From positions 124,001-188,000 of the forward strand of contig NZ_LR701579.1 in the NCBI RefSeq assembly GCF_902498805.1: DNA of 64,000 nucleotides, in the 5' to 3' direction. Origin of the DNA: Imperialibacter sp. EC-SDR9. Lineage in GTDB: Bacteria; Bacteroidota; Bacteroidia; Cytophagales; Cyclobacteriaceae. Of the stretch, positions 9,180-17,369 are shown piece by piece (within the stretch, counting starts at the first letter, position 1; every line of letters starts with the position of its first letter). A program made the translations under genes and the position numbers. The notes under the pieces were generated by a model that was not told the origin of the DNA, did no database searches, and saw nothing but the letters and a program-made list of their open reading frames with translations.

Positions 9180-9683
9180 TTAGGAAAATGTAATTAGTAC
9201 CTGATTTTTTTCAACGCTTTGCCCTTTTTCAACAGAGATAGCCTTGATAATTCCATCACCAGGCGATTTAAGCACATTTTCCATTTTCATCGCTTCCAGA
9301 ATCAGGATGGGGTCGCCCTGATGAACCTCCTGGCCCTCACTCACCTTTATTTCGTGGATAAGCCCTGGCATGGGCGCTTTCAGGTCGTTGGCTTTTTTTG
9401 CCGTGGTATTTGATATACCCAGTTTTTCAAGTAAAATATCCATCTTGTCTTTGATAGTCACGTCCACCTTTTTTCCGTTTACCAACAACGAAACTATTTT
9501 CGAAGCCTTGTCGGTGCCAACTATTTCTATCTCAAAAGCTTTCCCACTCTTTATTACATGATAGTGATTTGGCTTCACCTCAACTACCTCATGATTAAAT
9601 AAGTCGCCATTCAGGTAGACCTCCCCATTTGTTCGGTAGTCAACGTCGATTTCTTTTTGACCTTTTATAAGTACCTTCGCCAT
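9180..9683 (-). CDS. Biotin carboxyl carrier protein (acyl-CoA carboxylase biotinyl subunit)
   Basis: A 167-residue protein. The C-terminal biotinyl/lipoyl domain has APMPGLIHEIKVSEGQEV and the biotin-attachment motif EAMKMEN. The N-terminal half is a beta-rich region of the kind found in propionyl-CoA/oxaloacetate-type carrier subunits. It carries the carboxylated biotin between a biotin carboxylase and a carboxyltransferase. The start at 9683 (MAKVLIKGQK) is chosen; the frame runs further back to 9740. Its ATG overlaps the reverse complement of an ATG on the other strand. The partner carboxyltransferase may be the gene at 48858; no biotin carboxylase is in the window. Confidence 0.9.
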   Translation of the reverse strand: MAKVLIKGQKEIDVDYRTNGEVYLNGDLFNHEVVEVKPNHYHVIKSGKAFEIEIVGTDKASKIVSLLVNGKKVDVTIKDKMDILLEKLGISNTTAKKANDLKAPMPGLIHEIKVSEGQEVHQGDPILILEAMKMENVLKSPGDGIIKAISVEKGQSVEKNQVLITFS

Positions 9684-9726
9684 GAATTCTTTTTTGGCAA
9701 AATACGACATAATATTTTGTGATGAT

Positions 9727-12285
9727 ATGGGCAGGAACACTTTAGAAGGAAAGCTTGGGTCGGGAACAGCATTGCTCTCAGTCGCATGTATATTATTATT
9801 GACAATGGTTGGCTGTAGGTCTTCCTATCAGGCTTCGTCAAACGTCGCTGGCGCTGAGGAGGTGTTGGTTGAGATAGATTTGCCTCCGTACCAACCCGCC
9901 AGCCCCAGGTTTTTCGATATCCTGCACACCCGGCTTGACCTGGAATTCAATTGGGAAAAGAAATGGGTGATCGGTCAGGCTGACATCGCCCTCAAGCCGC
10001 ACTTCTATCCTCAGAACCAACTGATGTTGGATGCAAAAAGCTTTGAAATAATCGGGTGTGATTTAGTGCAGAATTCAGCCACGGCTCCTTTGGAGTTCCA
10101 GTACGACGGTGAGTCTGTGTACATCAATTTGGAAAAGGACTATAAGAGATCGGACACACTGTCAATCAGGTTAAAGTACATCGCTAAGCCATATGAGCAG
10201 GCAGCGCAGACCGGGCAGGCAGTAACCTCCGACCGGGGGGTGTTCTTTGTCAACCCGACTGGTGCTGATACATTGAAGCCGAGGCAATTATGGACGCAAG
10301 GGGAAACTCAATTCAATTCCCGTTGGTTTCCCACCATAGATGCGCCTAATGAAAGGTTTACTCAGGAGATTTTCCTGACCGTTGACTCTTCGCTAACCAC
10401 GTTATCCAATGGCGTGCTTCAATCCTCTGATTATTTGGGAAACGGCCTTAAGAAAGACCATTGGAAACTCGATAAGCCACATGCGCCTTATCTGGCCATG
10501 ATTGCGGTTGGCAACTTTGCGAAGGTCGACGATTGGGCCGATTCACTCCAGCTGTCTTATTATGTAGAGCCGGCTTTTGAAAAATATGCCAAAGACATTT
10601 TTGGCAACACGCCAGAAATGATTGCTTACTTTTCGCAGGTGCTGGGCTATCCTTATCCCTGGGCCAGGTACGACCAGATTGTCGTCAGAGACTATGTTTC
10701 TGGCGCTATGGAGAATACAACGGCATCCGTTTTCATGGAAGACCTTCAGGTGAGCAGGAGGGAGCTGCTTGACGATCATTGGGACGGCATCATTGCACAT
10801 GAACTCTTTCACCAGTGGTTTGGTGACCTGGTCACCTGCGAGTCATGGGCCAACCTGGCGCTGAATGAAGGCTTTGCCAATTACAGCGAATACATGTGGA
10901 ACGAGCACAAGTACGGAAAGGAAGAAGCGGACTATAATTTATGGATCGAGAAAGACAATTACCTGGCCGAGGTAGCCGACGGCAAGGTCGACCCCATCAT
11001 TAACTATTTCTACGAAAATCCCGACGACCTGTTTGATAGCCACCGCTATTCAAAGGCCGGCCTTGTGCTGCACATGCTTCGAAACTATACGGGGGATGAG
11101 GCTTTCTATGCTTCACTCAACCATTACTTAAAGGCAAATGCCTATCAGTCAGTCGAAATTGATGATCTGCGAAAATCTTTTGAGGCTGTCACAGGTGAAG
11201 ATTTGCAATGGTTCTTCGAGCAGTGGTTCGAACTGCCGGGGCATCCGGTTTTGGAGGTATCGACATCCTATGCCAATGATAGCCTCACTATCAACATCAA
11301 TCAATTGCAGGTGTCCGATTCGATTGGGCTCTTTGTTTTCCCCCTGGATATTAAAATTTGGGAAGGTGCCACCAGCACAACCCATGAATTGCTAGTCGAT
11401 GCTCCAGAGATTACGGTGACTTTGCCGCTGCCGCAGGAACCAACGCTGGTGGAGGTTGACCCGGAAAGGGTTTTGCTAGCCGAAATTTATCAGCCCAAAA
11501 CAAGCCAGGAGTTGCTGATGGCCTTTTCTAATGGCAGTTCATTTGCTCTTCGAAGAGAAGCGCTGGAAACCCTCTTCTCTGAAGGCGACTCCATTACGAT
11601 AGGCAAGGCTGCGATGCTCGGTTTGGCAGACGTATCCCCACGCCTGCGAGAGATGACACTGGATAATTTGGTTGGCCGGGGCCACCTGACTAATCCTGAC
11701 ATGGCAAGGGCTGTACAAAAACTCACCACCGACAGCCGTTCGCTGGTGAGGGCCGCAGCTTTCAGTGCATACAGCGAAACGCAATCGAGCGATATAGATG
11801 AGGTGATGATGAAGGCACTTGCTGATTCTTCTTATAGTGTGATAGGGGCTGGTCTTGAGGTGCTGCTTCAGGATTATGTAGAAGATCCAATTTGGCTCAG
11901 GGAGTTTCTTGGCTTGACACACCTTAATATAGCAGCACCCATTGCAGGTTACTACAATCAGCAGGTGAAAGAGGGGCATCTTAACTGGTACAATAAGAAC
12001 CTGCTTAGCTTTCGTGGCATGGATCGCTGGATGTTTCTGCAGTACTATATAGAGTACGTAGTGTTGACAGACCTCTTCAAGGATGAGTCAACAGCGAAGG
12101 TGCTTACGTATATTGCTACTAACGACAACGAATATTATAATCGAATTGCGGCTTTCCAGTCGATGACACTGGTGATTCCGGAAACCCCCGAAAACAGGAA
12201 GATACTGGCCTCAATCGCTGCAAAGGAGGAAGACCAGCGAGCGAAAGCCGTCATGAACAGCTTACTTGCTGCCGAAGGGAACTAA
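9727..12285 (+). CDS. M1 family metallopeptidase (aminopeptidase N-like lipoprotein)
   Basis: An 852-residue predicted lipoprotein: hydrophobic signal ending LTMVGC with Cys at residue 30. The catalytic domain has the exopeptidase motif GAMEN at about 326-330 and HELFHQWFGDLVTC (HExxH at about 358-362) followed by the third zinc ligand in LNEGFANY. The region after about residue 570 looks like a HEAT/ARM-type helical C-terminal domain. It should trim N-terminal residues from peptides outside the cytoplasmic membrane. The frame begins at 9682, but that start would place a non-signal stretch first, so ATG 9727 is used. It is divergent from the biotin carrier gene. Confidence 0.92.
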   Translation: MGRNTLEGKLGSGTALLSVACILLLTMVGCRSSYQASSNVAGAEEVLVEIDLPPYQPASPRFFDILHTRLDLEFNWEKKWVIGQADIALKPHFYPQNQLMLDAKSFEIIGCDLVQNSATAPLEFQYDGESVYINLEKDYKRSDTLSIRLKYIAKPYEQAAQTGQAVTSDRGVFFVNPTGADTLKPRQLWTQGETQFNSRWFPTIDAPNERFTQEIFLTVDSSLTTLSNGVLQSSDYLGNGLKKDHWKLDKPHAPYLAMIAVGNFAKVDDWADSLQLSYYVEPAFEKYAKDIFGNTPEMIAYFSQVLGYPYPWARYDQIVVRDYVSGAMENTTASVFMEDLQVSRRELLDDHWDGIIAHELFHQWFGDLVTCESWANLALNEGFANYSEYMWNEHKYGKEEADYNLWIEKDNYLAEVADGKVDPIINYFYENPDDLFDSHRYSKAGLVLHMLRNYTGDEAFYASLNHYLKANAYQSVEIDDLRKSFEAVTGEDLQWFFEQWFELPGHPVLEVSTSYANDSLTININQLQVSDSIGLFVFPLDIKIWEGATSTTHELLVDAPEITVTLPLPQEPTLVEVDPERVLLAEIYQPKTSQELLMAFSNGSSFALRREALETLFSEGDSITIGKAAMLGLADVSPRLREMTLDNLVGRGHLTNPDMARAVQKLTTDSRSLVRAAAFSAYSETQSSDIDEVMMKALADSSYSVIGAGLEVLLQDYVEDPIWLREFLGLTHLNIAAPIAGYYNQQVKEGHLNWYNKNLLSFRGMDRWMFLQYYIEYVVLTDLFKDESTAKVLTYIATNDNEYYNRIAAFQSMTLVIPETPENRKILASIAAKEEDQRAKAVMNSLLAAEGN

Positions 12286-12333
12286 AGAAGTTGAAGTTCA
12301 CCAGGAATATTTTCTACTTTTTAAATCAATTAT

Positions 12334-12363
12334 TTGAATAAAACCAAAAAGCGTATAATTTTG
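12334..12363 (+). promoter_or_regulatory. Promoter of the tRNA-Tyr/Gly/Thr-tuf transcript
   Basis: TTG at 12334-12336, a 19-bp spacer, and TAATTTTG at 12356-12363. It is the only good match between the M1 peptidase and the tRNA genes. Confidence 0.6.
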
Positions 12364-12380
12364 CACTTCCTTTTAGAAAC

Positions 12381-12403
12381 AGGCCCTTAACAGGCCTTTT
12401 TTT
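12381..12403 (+). terminator. Terminator-like hairpin before tRNA-Tyr
   Basis: A 5-bp stem AGGCC/GGCCT is followed by T7. It may end the M1 peptidase transcript. It lies about 12 nt downstream of the predicted start site of the tRNA promoter at 12334-12363, so it would also form in the tRNA leader and could attenuate it. The short stem makes it a weak terminator. Confidence 0.5.
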
Positions 12404-12434
12404 AACGGTTGTTCTTAGTCATTTTGTTTGATAT

Positions 12435-12517
12435 GGGGGAATACCAAAGCGGCCAACTGGGGCAGACTGTAAATCTGCTGACTTATGTCTTCAGAGGTTC
12501 GAATCCTCTTTCCCCCA
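12435..12517 (+). tRNA. tRNA-Tyr (GTA)
   Basis: Class II tRNA with a long variable arm. Acceptor GGGGGAA pairs with TTCCCCC, the anticodon loop reads CTGTAAA (anticodon GTA), and the T arm is AGAGGTTCGAATCCTCT. The discriminator is A; the 3' CCA is not encoded. Confidence 0.96.
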
Positions 12518-12600
12518 CAGCGAAAGTTCTTTGTTTAGGACGTGTAATTGTATAACTTGCACGCCCTCTGAGCGAGGGACGTCAAACTTAGTACATTATG

Positions 12601-12672
12601 CGGGCGTAGCTCAGTTGGTAGAGCGACAGCCTTCCAAGCTGTAGGTCGCCGGTTCGAACCTGGTCGCCCGCT
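12601..12672 (+). tRNA. tRNA-Gly (TCC)
   Basis: Acceptor GCGGGCG/CGCCCGC, D arm GCTCAGTTGGTAGAGC, anticodon loop CTTCCAA (anticodon TCC), T arm with GGTTCGAACC. No encoded CCA. Confidence 0.96.
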
Positions 12673-12679
12673 CTAGACA

Positions 12680-12719
12680 AAGAACATAAGAGGTGGAGTC
12701 ATTCATCATTTATGTTCTT
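12680..12719 (+). other. Long inverted repeat between tRNA-Gly and tRNA-Thr
   Basis: Perfect 10-bp arms AAGAACATAA/TTATGTTCTT with a 20-nt loop, followed by GTTTAATTT. It could be a weak terminator or an RNase processing signal separating the tRNAs. Confidence 0.45.
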
Positions 12720-12827
12720 GTTTAATTTATGAACCGTAGTGCTAGGATACCTGTGACGCTGATAATTTCTGGTTCAGGTAGCAGCTCAGCGGGTCAGGCA
12801 TTGGCGGTGGAAGCCAAAGTCTTTTTT

Positions 12828-12899
<72 letters not shown>

Positions 12900-12959
12900 C
12901 TCTGTATTTTGAACATCTATTAACTGATATATTAATAACTAAATCGAGGATTATCAAAT

Positions 12960-14147
12960 ATGGCAAAAGCAAACTTTGATCGTTCTAAACCGCACGTAAA
13001 TATTGGCACCATCGGTCACGTTGACCACGGTAAAACCACTTTGACGGCTGCTATTTCTGCAGTTCTTGCGGGTAAAGGACTGGCCGAAATTAAAGACTTC
13101 TCAGCGATCGATAACGCTCCAGAAGAAAAAGAAAGAGGTATTACTATCAATACTTCGCACATCGAGTACCAAACTGAAAAGAGACACTACGCTCACGTGG
13201 ATTGTCCTGGTCACGCTGACTATGTGAAGAACATGGTTACTGGTGCTGCGCAAATGGACGGAGCGATCATCGTAGTGGCTGCGACTGACGGACCAATGCC
13301 GCAAACTAGAGAGCACATCCTTCTTTCTCGTCAGGTAGGTGTTCCTGCGCTTGTGGTTTTCATGAACAAAGTCGATTTGGTAGATGATCCAGAACTTCTT
13401 GAGCTTGTTGAAATGGAAATCAGAGAGCTTCTTACTTACTATGACTTCCCAGGCGATACTATTCCTGTTATTCAGGGATCGGCTCTAGGCGCACTTAACG
13501 GTGAAGCTAAGTGGGTGGCTAAAGTAGAAGAGCTTATGACCGCTGTGGATGAGCACATTCCACTTCCTGAAAGAGCGATCGACAAGGATTTCCTTATGCC
13601 TGTTGAAGACGTGTTCTCAATTACTGGTCGTGGTACAGTTGCCACTGGTAGAATTGAAAGAGGTGTAACCAACACAGGTGATGCAGTTGACATCATAGGT
13701 ATGGGTGCTGAGGGGCTTAAGTCTACCATCACTGGTGTTGAGATGTTCCGTAAGATTTTGGATAGAGGTGAAGCTGGTGACAACGTAGGTCTGCTACTTA
13801 GAGGTATTGAGAAGTCTCAAATCCGTCGTGGTATGATCATCTGTAAGCCAGGTTCTGTGAAGCCTCACGCTCACTTCAAGGCTGAAGTTTACGTTCTTTC
13901 TAAAGAAGAAGGTGGACGTCACACTCCTTTCTTCAACAGATACAGACCTCAGTTCTACTTGAGAACTACTGACGTAACTGGTGAGATTACTCTTCCTGCA
14001 AACGTAGAAATGGTAATGCCTGGTGATAACATCACTATCGAGGTAAAACTGCTTAACCCGGTTGCTCTTGAGAAAGGTCTAAGATTCGCCATCAGAGAAG
14101 GCGGCAGAACCGTTGGTTCTGGTCAGGTAACTGAAATTCTTGACTAA
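12960..14147 (+). CDS. tuf: Elongation factor Tu
   Basis: A 395-residue GTPase that brings aminoacyl-tRNA to the ribosome. G1 is GHVDHGKT at 19-26, followed by the effector region [17 protein letters not shown] (G3), NKVD (G4) and QGSAL (G5), then the two beta-barrel domains ending [11 protein letters not shown]. Length and sequence are typical. It is placed after tRNA-Thr and before tRNA-Trp-secE rather than between fusA and rpsJ, the usual Bacteroidota arrangement. It is the only tuf copy in the window. Confidence 0.98.
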   Translation: MAKANFDRSKPHVNIGTIGHVDHGKTTLTAAISAVLAGKGLAEIKDFSAIDNAPEEKERGITINTSHIEYQTEKRHYAHVDCPGHADYVKNMVTGAAQMDGAIIVVAATDGPMPQTREHILLSRQVGVPALVVFMNKVDLVDDPELLELVEMEIRELLTYYDFPGDTIPVIQGSALGALNGEAKWVAKVEELMTAVDEHIPLPERAIDKDFLMPVEDVFSITGRGTVATGRIERGVTNTGDAVDIIGMGAEGLKSTITGVEMFRKILDRGEAGDNVGLLLRGIEKSQIRRGMIICKPGSVKPHAHFKAEVYVLSKEEGGRHTPFFNRYRPQFYLRTTDVTGEITLPANVEMVMPGDNITIEVKLLNPVALEKGLRFAIREGGRTVGSGQVTEILD

Positions 14148-14161
14148 GTTTTTAAATAGCT

Positions 14162-14194
14162 AAATGCGTTTCATCTTAATGGTGAAACGCATTT
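14162..14194 (+). terminator. Hairpin after tuf (terminator candidate)
   Basis: A perfect 12-bp stem AAATGCGTTTCA/TGAAACGCATTT with a 9-nt loop, 14 bp after the tuf stop. Only a short T stretch follows, so it may be partial. Its 3' arm overlaps the upstream TTG of the next promoter. Confidence 0.65.
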
Positions 14195-14223
14195 GCATAT
14201 AATAAAACATTATCATACCTTTG
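14193..14223 (+). promoter_or_regulatory. Promoter of tRNA-Trp-secE-nusG-rpl/rpo transcript
   Basis: TTG at 14193-14195, a 20-bp spacer, and TACCTTTG at 14216-14223. The TTG is embedded in the tuf terminator hairpin. Confidence 0.7.
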
Positions 14224-14243
14224 CAGTCCGTTTTTCGGGCTGC
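14223..14243 (+). other. Hairpin at the predicted 5' end of the tRNA-Trp transcript
   Basis: GCAGTCCG/CGGGCTGC forms an 8-bp stem (one G-T pair) with a T5 loop, starting at the last base of the promoter box, so most of it would lie at the very 5' end of the RNA or in the promoter DNA just downstream of the box. Confidence 0.5.
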
Positions 14244-14252
14244 ATTCGTTAA

Positions 14253-14323
14253 ACGGGTGTAGTTCAAGGGTAGAATAGCGGTCTCCAAAACCGTTGATGG
14301 GAGTTCGAATCTCTCCACCCGTG
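14253..14323 (+). tRNA. tRNA-Trp (CCA)
   Basis: Acceptor ACGGGTG/CACCCGT, anticodon loop with CTCCAAA (anticodon CCA), T arm GGGAGTTCGAATCTCTC. The secE ATG is 22 bp downstream, so the tRNA is cut from the secE mRNA. The discriminator is G; no encoded CCA. Confidence 0.95.
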
Positions 14324-14344
14324 CTATAAAAACCGGAAGAATAT

Positions 14345-14536
14345 ATGAATAAACTGGTTGCGTTCGTAAAGGAGTCTTATGACGAGATGAGAACCAAGGT
14401 AACTTGGCCTAAATACTCTGAACTTCAGGGTAGCTCCGTGCTGGTGTTGGTGGCATCACTAATATTTGCTTTGTTCATCGGTGTTGTAGATTTGGCGTTT
14501 GAAAACGCATTGAAATGGTTTTATAACGCCTTTTAA
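14345..14536 (+). CDS. secE: Preprotein translocase subunit SecE
   Basis: A 63-residue single-span membrane protein that clamps SecY in the translocon. It has the conserved cytosolic segment VKESYDEMRTKVTWPKYSEL, then one hydrophobic helix (about residues 30-52). It is the short SecE form with one transmembrane helix, and lies between tRNA-Trp and nusG as usual. Confidence 0.96.
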   Translation: MNKLVAFVKESYDEMRTKVTWPKYSELQGSSVLVLVASLIFALFIGVVDLAFENALKWFYNAF

Positions 14537-14560
14537 TAGGCAGTATAAATATAGTGAAGG

Positions 14561-15112
14561 ATGGGAGAAATTAATTGGTACGTGGTAAGAGCGGTAAGCG
14601 GGCAGGAGAAGAAAGTAAAGACCTACCTGGAGACTGAGATTACCAGACAAAATCTGGAGGAAACTATTCCTCAGGTTTTAATTCCGTCCGAGAAAGTATA
14701 CGAAATGCGTAATGGTAAAAAGCGTGTAAGAGAGCGTAACTTTTTTCCAGGTTACATCATCATCGCCGCTGACCTTTCGCATGGAGAAATACTTCACACA
14801 ATAACGAATATCCCTGGTGTAATAGGGTTTCTGGGTTCCAGAGACAAAACGAAAGCACCAGTACCTCTTAGGCAGAATGAAGTGAACCGGATACTTGGAA
14901 AAGTAGACGAGATGGATGAGGCCGAAGAGAAATTAGATACACCTTTTATAGTAGGTGAAATAGTGAAGGTGATGGATGGGCCATTTAGTGGTTTCACAGG
15001 AACGGTTGAGGAAGTATTCGAAGAAAGAAGAAAGCTTAATGTGATGGTGAAAATATTTGGCCGGAACACACCAGTTGAATTGAATTATTTCCAGGTAGAA
15101 AAACAGGATTAA
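14561..15112 (+). CDS. nusG: Transcription termination/antitermination protein NusG
   Basis: 183 residues: an N-terminal NGN domain ([19 protein letters not shown]..., about 1-115) that binds RNA polymerase, and a C-terminal KOW domain ([21 protein letters not shown], about 127-160) that contacts Rho or S10. The length is normal. It lies 4 bp before rplK in the secE-nusG-rpl operon. Confidence 0.98.
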   Translation: MGEINWYVVRAVSGQEKKVKTYLETEITRQNLEETIPQVLIPSEKVYEMRNGKKRVRERNFFPGYIIIAADLSHGEILHTITNIPGVIGFLGSRDKTKAPVPLRQNEVNRILGKVDEMDEAEEKLDTPFIVGEIVKVMDGPFSGFTGTVEEVFEERRKLNVMVKIFGRNTPVELNYFQVEKQD

Positions 15113-15116
15113 TAAA

Positions 15117-15560
15117 ATGGCTAAAGAAATTAGCGGGTACTTGAAACTTCAAGTGCGTGGTGGACAAGCCAACCCTGCACCCCCGATTGGTCCGGCTTTA
15201 GGTAGCAAGGGTCTTAACATAATGGAGTTCTGCAAGCAGTTTAACGCTAGAACGCAGGAAAAGCAAGGTATGGTTCTTCCGGTATTAGTAACCATCTATA
15301 CCGACAAATCTTTTGACTTTGTAATCAAGACGCCTCCTGCGCCAGTGTTGATAATGGAGGCTTCAAAGGTTAAAAAGGGATCTGCTGAACCCAACAGGGA
15401 CAAAGTAGGATCAGTTACATGGGATCAGGTGAAGCAAATTGCTGAAACTAAGATGCCTGACCTGAACGCATTTACCGTAGAGTCTGCCATGAAAATGGTG
15501 GCTGGTACTGCAAGAAGCATGGGTGTTAGGGTAACAGGAGCTGCTCCTTGGGATAATTAA
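15117..15560 (+). CDS. rplK: 50S ribosomal protein L11
   Basis: 147 residues with the L11 N-terminal domain ([36 protein letters not shown]), whose prolines form the GTPase-centre contact, and the C-terminal rRNA-binding domain ending [10 protein letters not shown]. It is part of the factor-binding stalk base. First gene of the L11-L1 pair. Confidence 0.98.
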   Translation: MAKEISGYLKLQVRGGQANPAPPIGPALGSKGLNIMEFCKQFNARTQEKQGMVLPVLVTIYTDKSFDFVIKTPPAPVLIMEASKVKKGSAEPNRDKVGSVTWDQVKQIAETKMPDLNAFTVESAMKMVAGTARSMGVRVTGAAPWDN

Positions 15561-15570
15561 TCAGAGAGAA

Positions 15571-16269
15571 ATGGCAAAGCTTACTAAGAATCAAAAGGCC
15601 ATTGCGGCCAAAATAGATATCAGCAAAGAGTATGGTGTTGATGACGCCGCTAAACTGGTGAAGGACATTACCTTCACTAAGTTTGATGCTTCTGTTGATC
15701 TTGACATCAGACTTGGAGTAGACCCTCGTAAAGCTGACCAAATGGTAAGAGGCGTAGTTGCCCTGCCTCATGGTATCGGTAAAGAGGTGAAGGTATTAGT
15801 GCTTTGCACACCTGACAAAGAGCAGGAAGCAAAAGACGCAGGTGCCGACTTCGTTGGTCTTGATGACTATATTAAGAAAATTGAAGGTGGTTGGACGGAT
15901 ATCGATGTGATCGTTACCATGCCAACCGTGATGGCTAAAGTGGGTAAGTTGGGAAGAGTGCTGGGACCACGTGGTTTGATGCCTAACCCTAAATCAGGTA
16001 CTGTTACTTTGGATGTTGGAAAAGCTGTAAAAGAAGTAAAAGCTGGTAAAATCGACTTTAAAGTTGACAAAACCGGTATCATCCATGCCAGTATTGGCAA
16101 GGTGTCTTTCCCAGCTGATCAGATCAGGGACAATGCGATGGAAATGATTCAGACCATTGCTCGTCTGAAGCCAAGTTCGTCTAAAGGCACGTACTTCAAA
16201 AGTATCCACCTTTCTAGCACCATGAGTGCAGGCATCACTATTGATAAAAATACGATAGGAGGGATTTAA
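15571..16269 (+). CDS. rplA: 50S ribosomal protein L1
   Basis: 232 residues. The L1 signature is [30 protein letters not shown], followed by the conserved [19 protein letters not shown]1 binds 23S rRNA at the mobile stalk near the E site and in other bacteria represses its own operon. It is 10 bp after rplK and ends 2 bp before rplJ, indicating tight coupling. Confidence 0.98.
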   Translation: MAKLTKNQKAIAAKIDISKEYGVDDAAKLVKDITFTKFDASVDLDIRLGVDPRKADQMVRGVVALPHGIGKEVKVLVLCTPDKEQEAKDAGADFVGLDDYIKKIEGGWTDIDVIVTMPTVMAKVGKLGRVLGPRGLMPNPKSGTVTLDVGKAVKEVKAGKIDFKVDKTGIIHASIGKVSFPADQIRDNAMEMIQTIARLKPSSSKGTYFKSIHLSSTMSAGITIDKNTIGGI

Positions 16270-16271
16270 TC

Positions 16272-16805
16272 ATGACAAGAGAAGATAAGGCAGTGCTCAT
16301 TGAAGAGCTGAAAGAGAAGTTTTCCAACAATGGTCACTTCTATATTACTGATGCTTCCGGTCTTTCTGTTGCTGAAGTGAACAACTTCAGAGGTAAGTGC
16401 TTTGATAGCGGAGTTGAATACCGTGTAATCAAGAATTCACTTATCAGAAAGGCACTTGAGTCACTTGATGGTGATTTCTCACCACTCAATGACACAGCTT
16501 TGAAAGGATTTTCAGGCGTTCTTTTCTCAAAAGAAGACGCAAAGGCTCCTGCGAAACTTATCAAAGACTTCAAAAAAGCGGATAAAGAAAGTCGACCTAA
16601 ATTAAAGGCTGCTTCCATAGAAAAGGATTTATTCATCGGTGAACAGCATCTGGATATGCTTATTAGCTTGAAGTCTAAGTCCGAACTGATCGGAGAGGTA
16701 ATTGGATTGCTCCAATCTCCGGCCAAAAACGTGATCGGCGCTCTTCAGAGTGGTCAGCACAAACTGGCAGGTATCGTAAAGACCCTGTCAGAAAAAGAAT
16801 CATAA
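16272..16805 (+). CDS. rplJ: 50S ribosomal protein L10
   Basis: 177 residues. The N-terminal part has FYITDASGLSVAEVNNFRGKC and YRVIKNSLIRKALE, the L10 rRNA-binding domain; the helical C-terminus anchors L7/L12 dimers. No separate leader exists because the gap to rplA is 2 bp, so the L10-leader type of autoregulation seen in other bacteria is not evident here. Confidence 0.97.
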   Translation: MTREDKAVLIEELKEKFSNNGHFYITDASGLSVAEVNNFRGKCFDSGVEYRVIKNSLIRKALESLDGDFSPLNDTALKGFSGVLFSKEDAKAPAKLIKDFKKADKESRPKLKAASIEKDLFIGEQHLDMLISLKSKSELIGEVIGLLQSPAKNVIGALQSGQHKLAGIVKTLSEKES

Positions 16806-16838
16806 ACGAACGTAGAAACAATTTAATTATTTTCAAAA

Positions 16839-17225
16839 ATGGCAGATTTGAAAGCATTCGCAGAGCAACTGGTTAATCTTTCTGTAAAAGAAGTTAACGA
16901 ACTTGCGGCAATTCTTAAAGATGAGTATGGCATTGAGCCAGCCGCTGCTGCAGCTCCGGTAGCAGTTGCAGGTGGTGCTGCTGCAGGTGGTGGAGACGCC
17001 GCTGCAGAAGAGAAAAACTCATTTGATGTTATCCTTAAGTCAGCGGGAGCTGCTAAGCTTGCAGTTGTTAAGCTTGTGAAGGACCTTACTGGACTTGGCT
17101 TGAAAGAAGCTAAAGAACTAGTCGACGGCGCTCCTAAAGCAGTGAAAGAAGGCGTTGCTAAAGATGAGGCTGAAGCCCTTAAAAAGCAGCTGGAAGAAGC
17201 TGGAGCTGAAGTAGAATTGAAATAA
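16839..17225 (+). CDS. rplL: 50S ribosomal protein L7/L12
   Basis: 128 residues: an N-terminal dimerisation helix region, an Ala/Gly-rich hinge (about 33-55), and the factor-binding C-terminal domain with [28 protein letters not shown]. It recruits EF-G and EF-Tu to the ribosome. It is the last gene before an attenuator and rpoB. Confidence 0.98.
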   Translation: MADLKAFAEQLVNLSVKEVNELAAILKDEYGIEPAAAAAPVAVAGGAAAGGGDAAAEEKNSFDVILKSAGAAKLAVVKLVKDLTGLGLKEAKELVDGAPKAVKEGVAKDEAEALKKQLEEAGAEVELK

Positions 17226-17263
17226 TTTACTTTGCCACTTTTAGGTGGTGGCTCCAAGATAAT

Positions 17264-17290
17264 AGACCTGGCTAGTGCGTCAGGTCTTTT
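17264..17290 (+). terminator. Attenuator-like terminator between rplL and rpoB
   Basis: The stem AGACCTG/CAGGTCT has a 10-nt loop and is followed by T4. A smaller hairpin (GCCAC/GTGGC) precedes it. Partial termination between rplL and rpoB is known in other bacteria and would keep polymerase levels below ribosomal protein levels. Confidence 0.6.
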
Positions 17291-17369
17291 CCTGTTTGTG
17301 CTAATTTAGCTACAGGAAGAAATTTACAACAGGGTTTATCCTTCTATTAAGAACTAAATCTTTAAAGCT

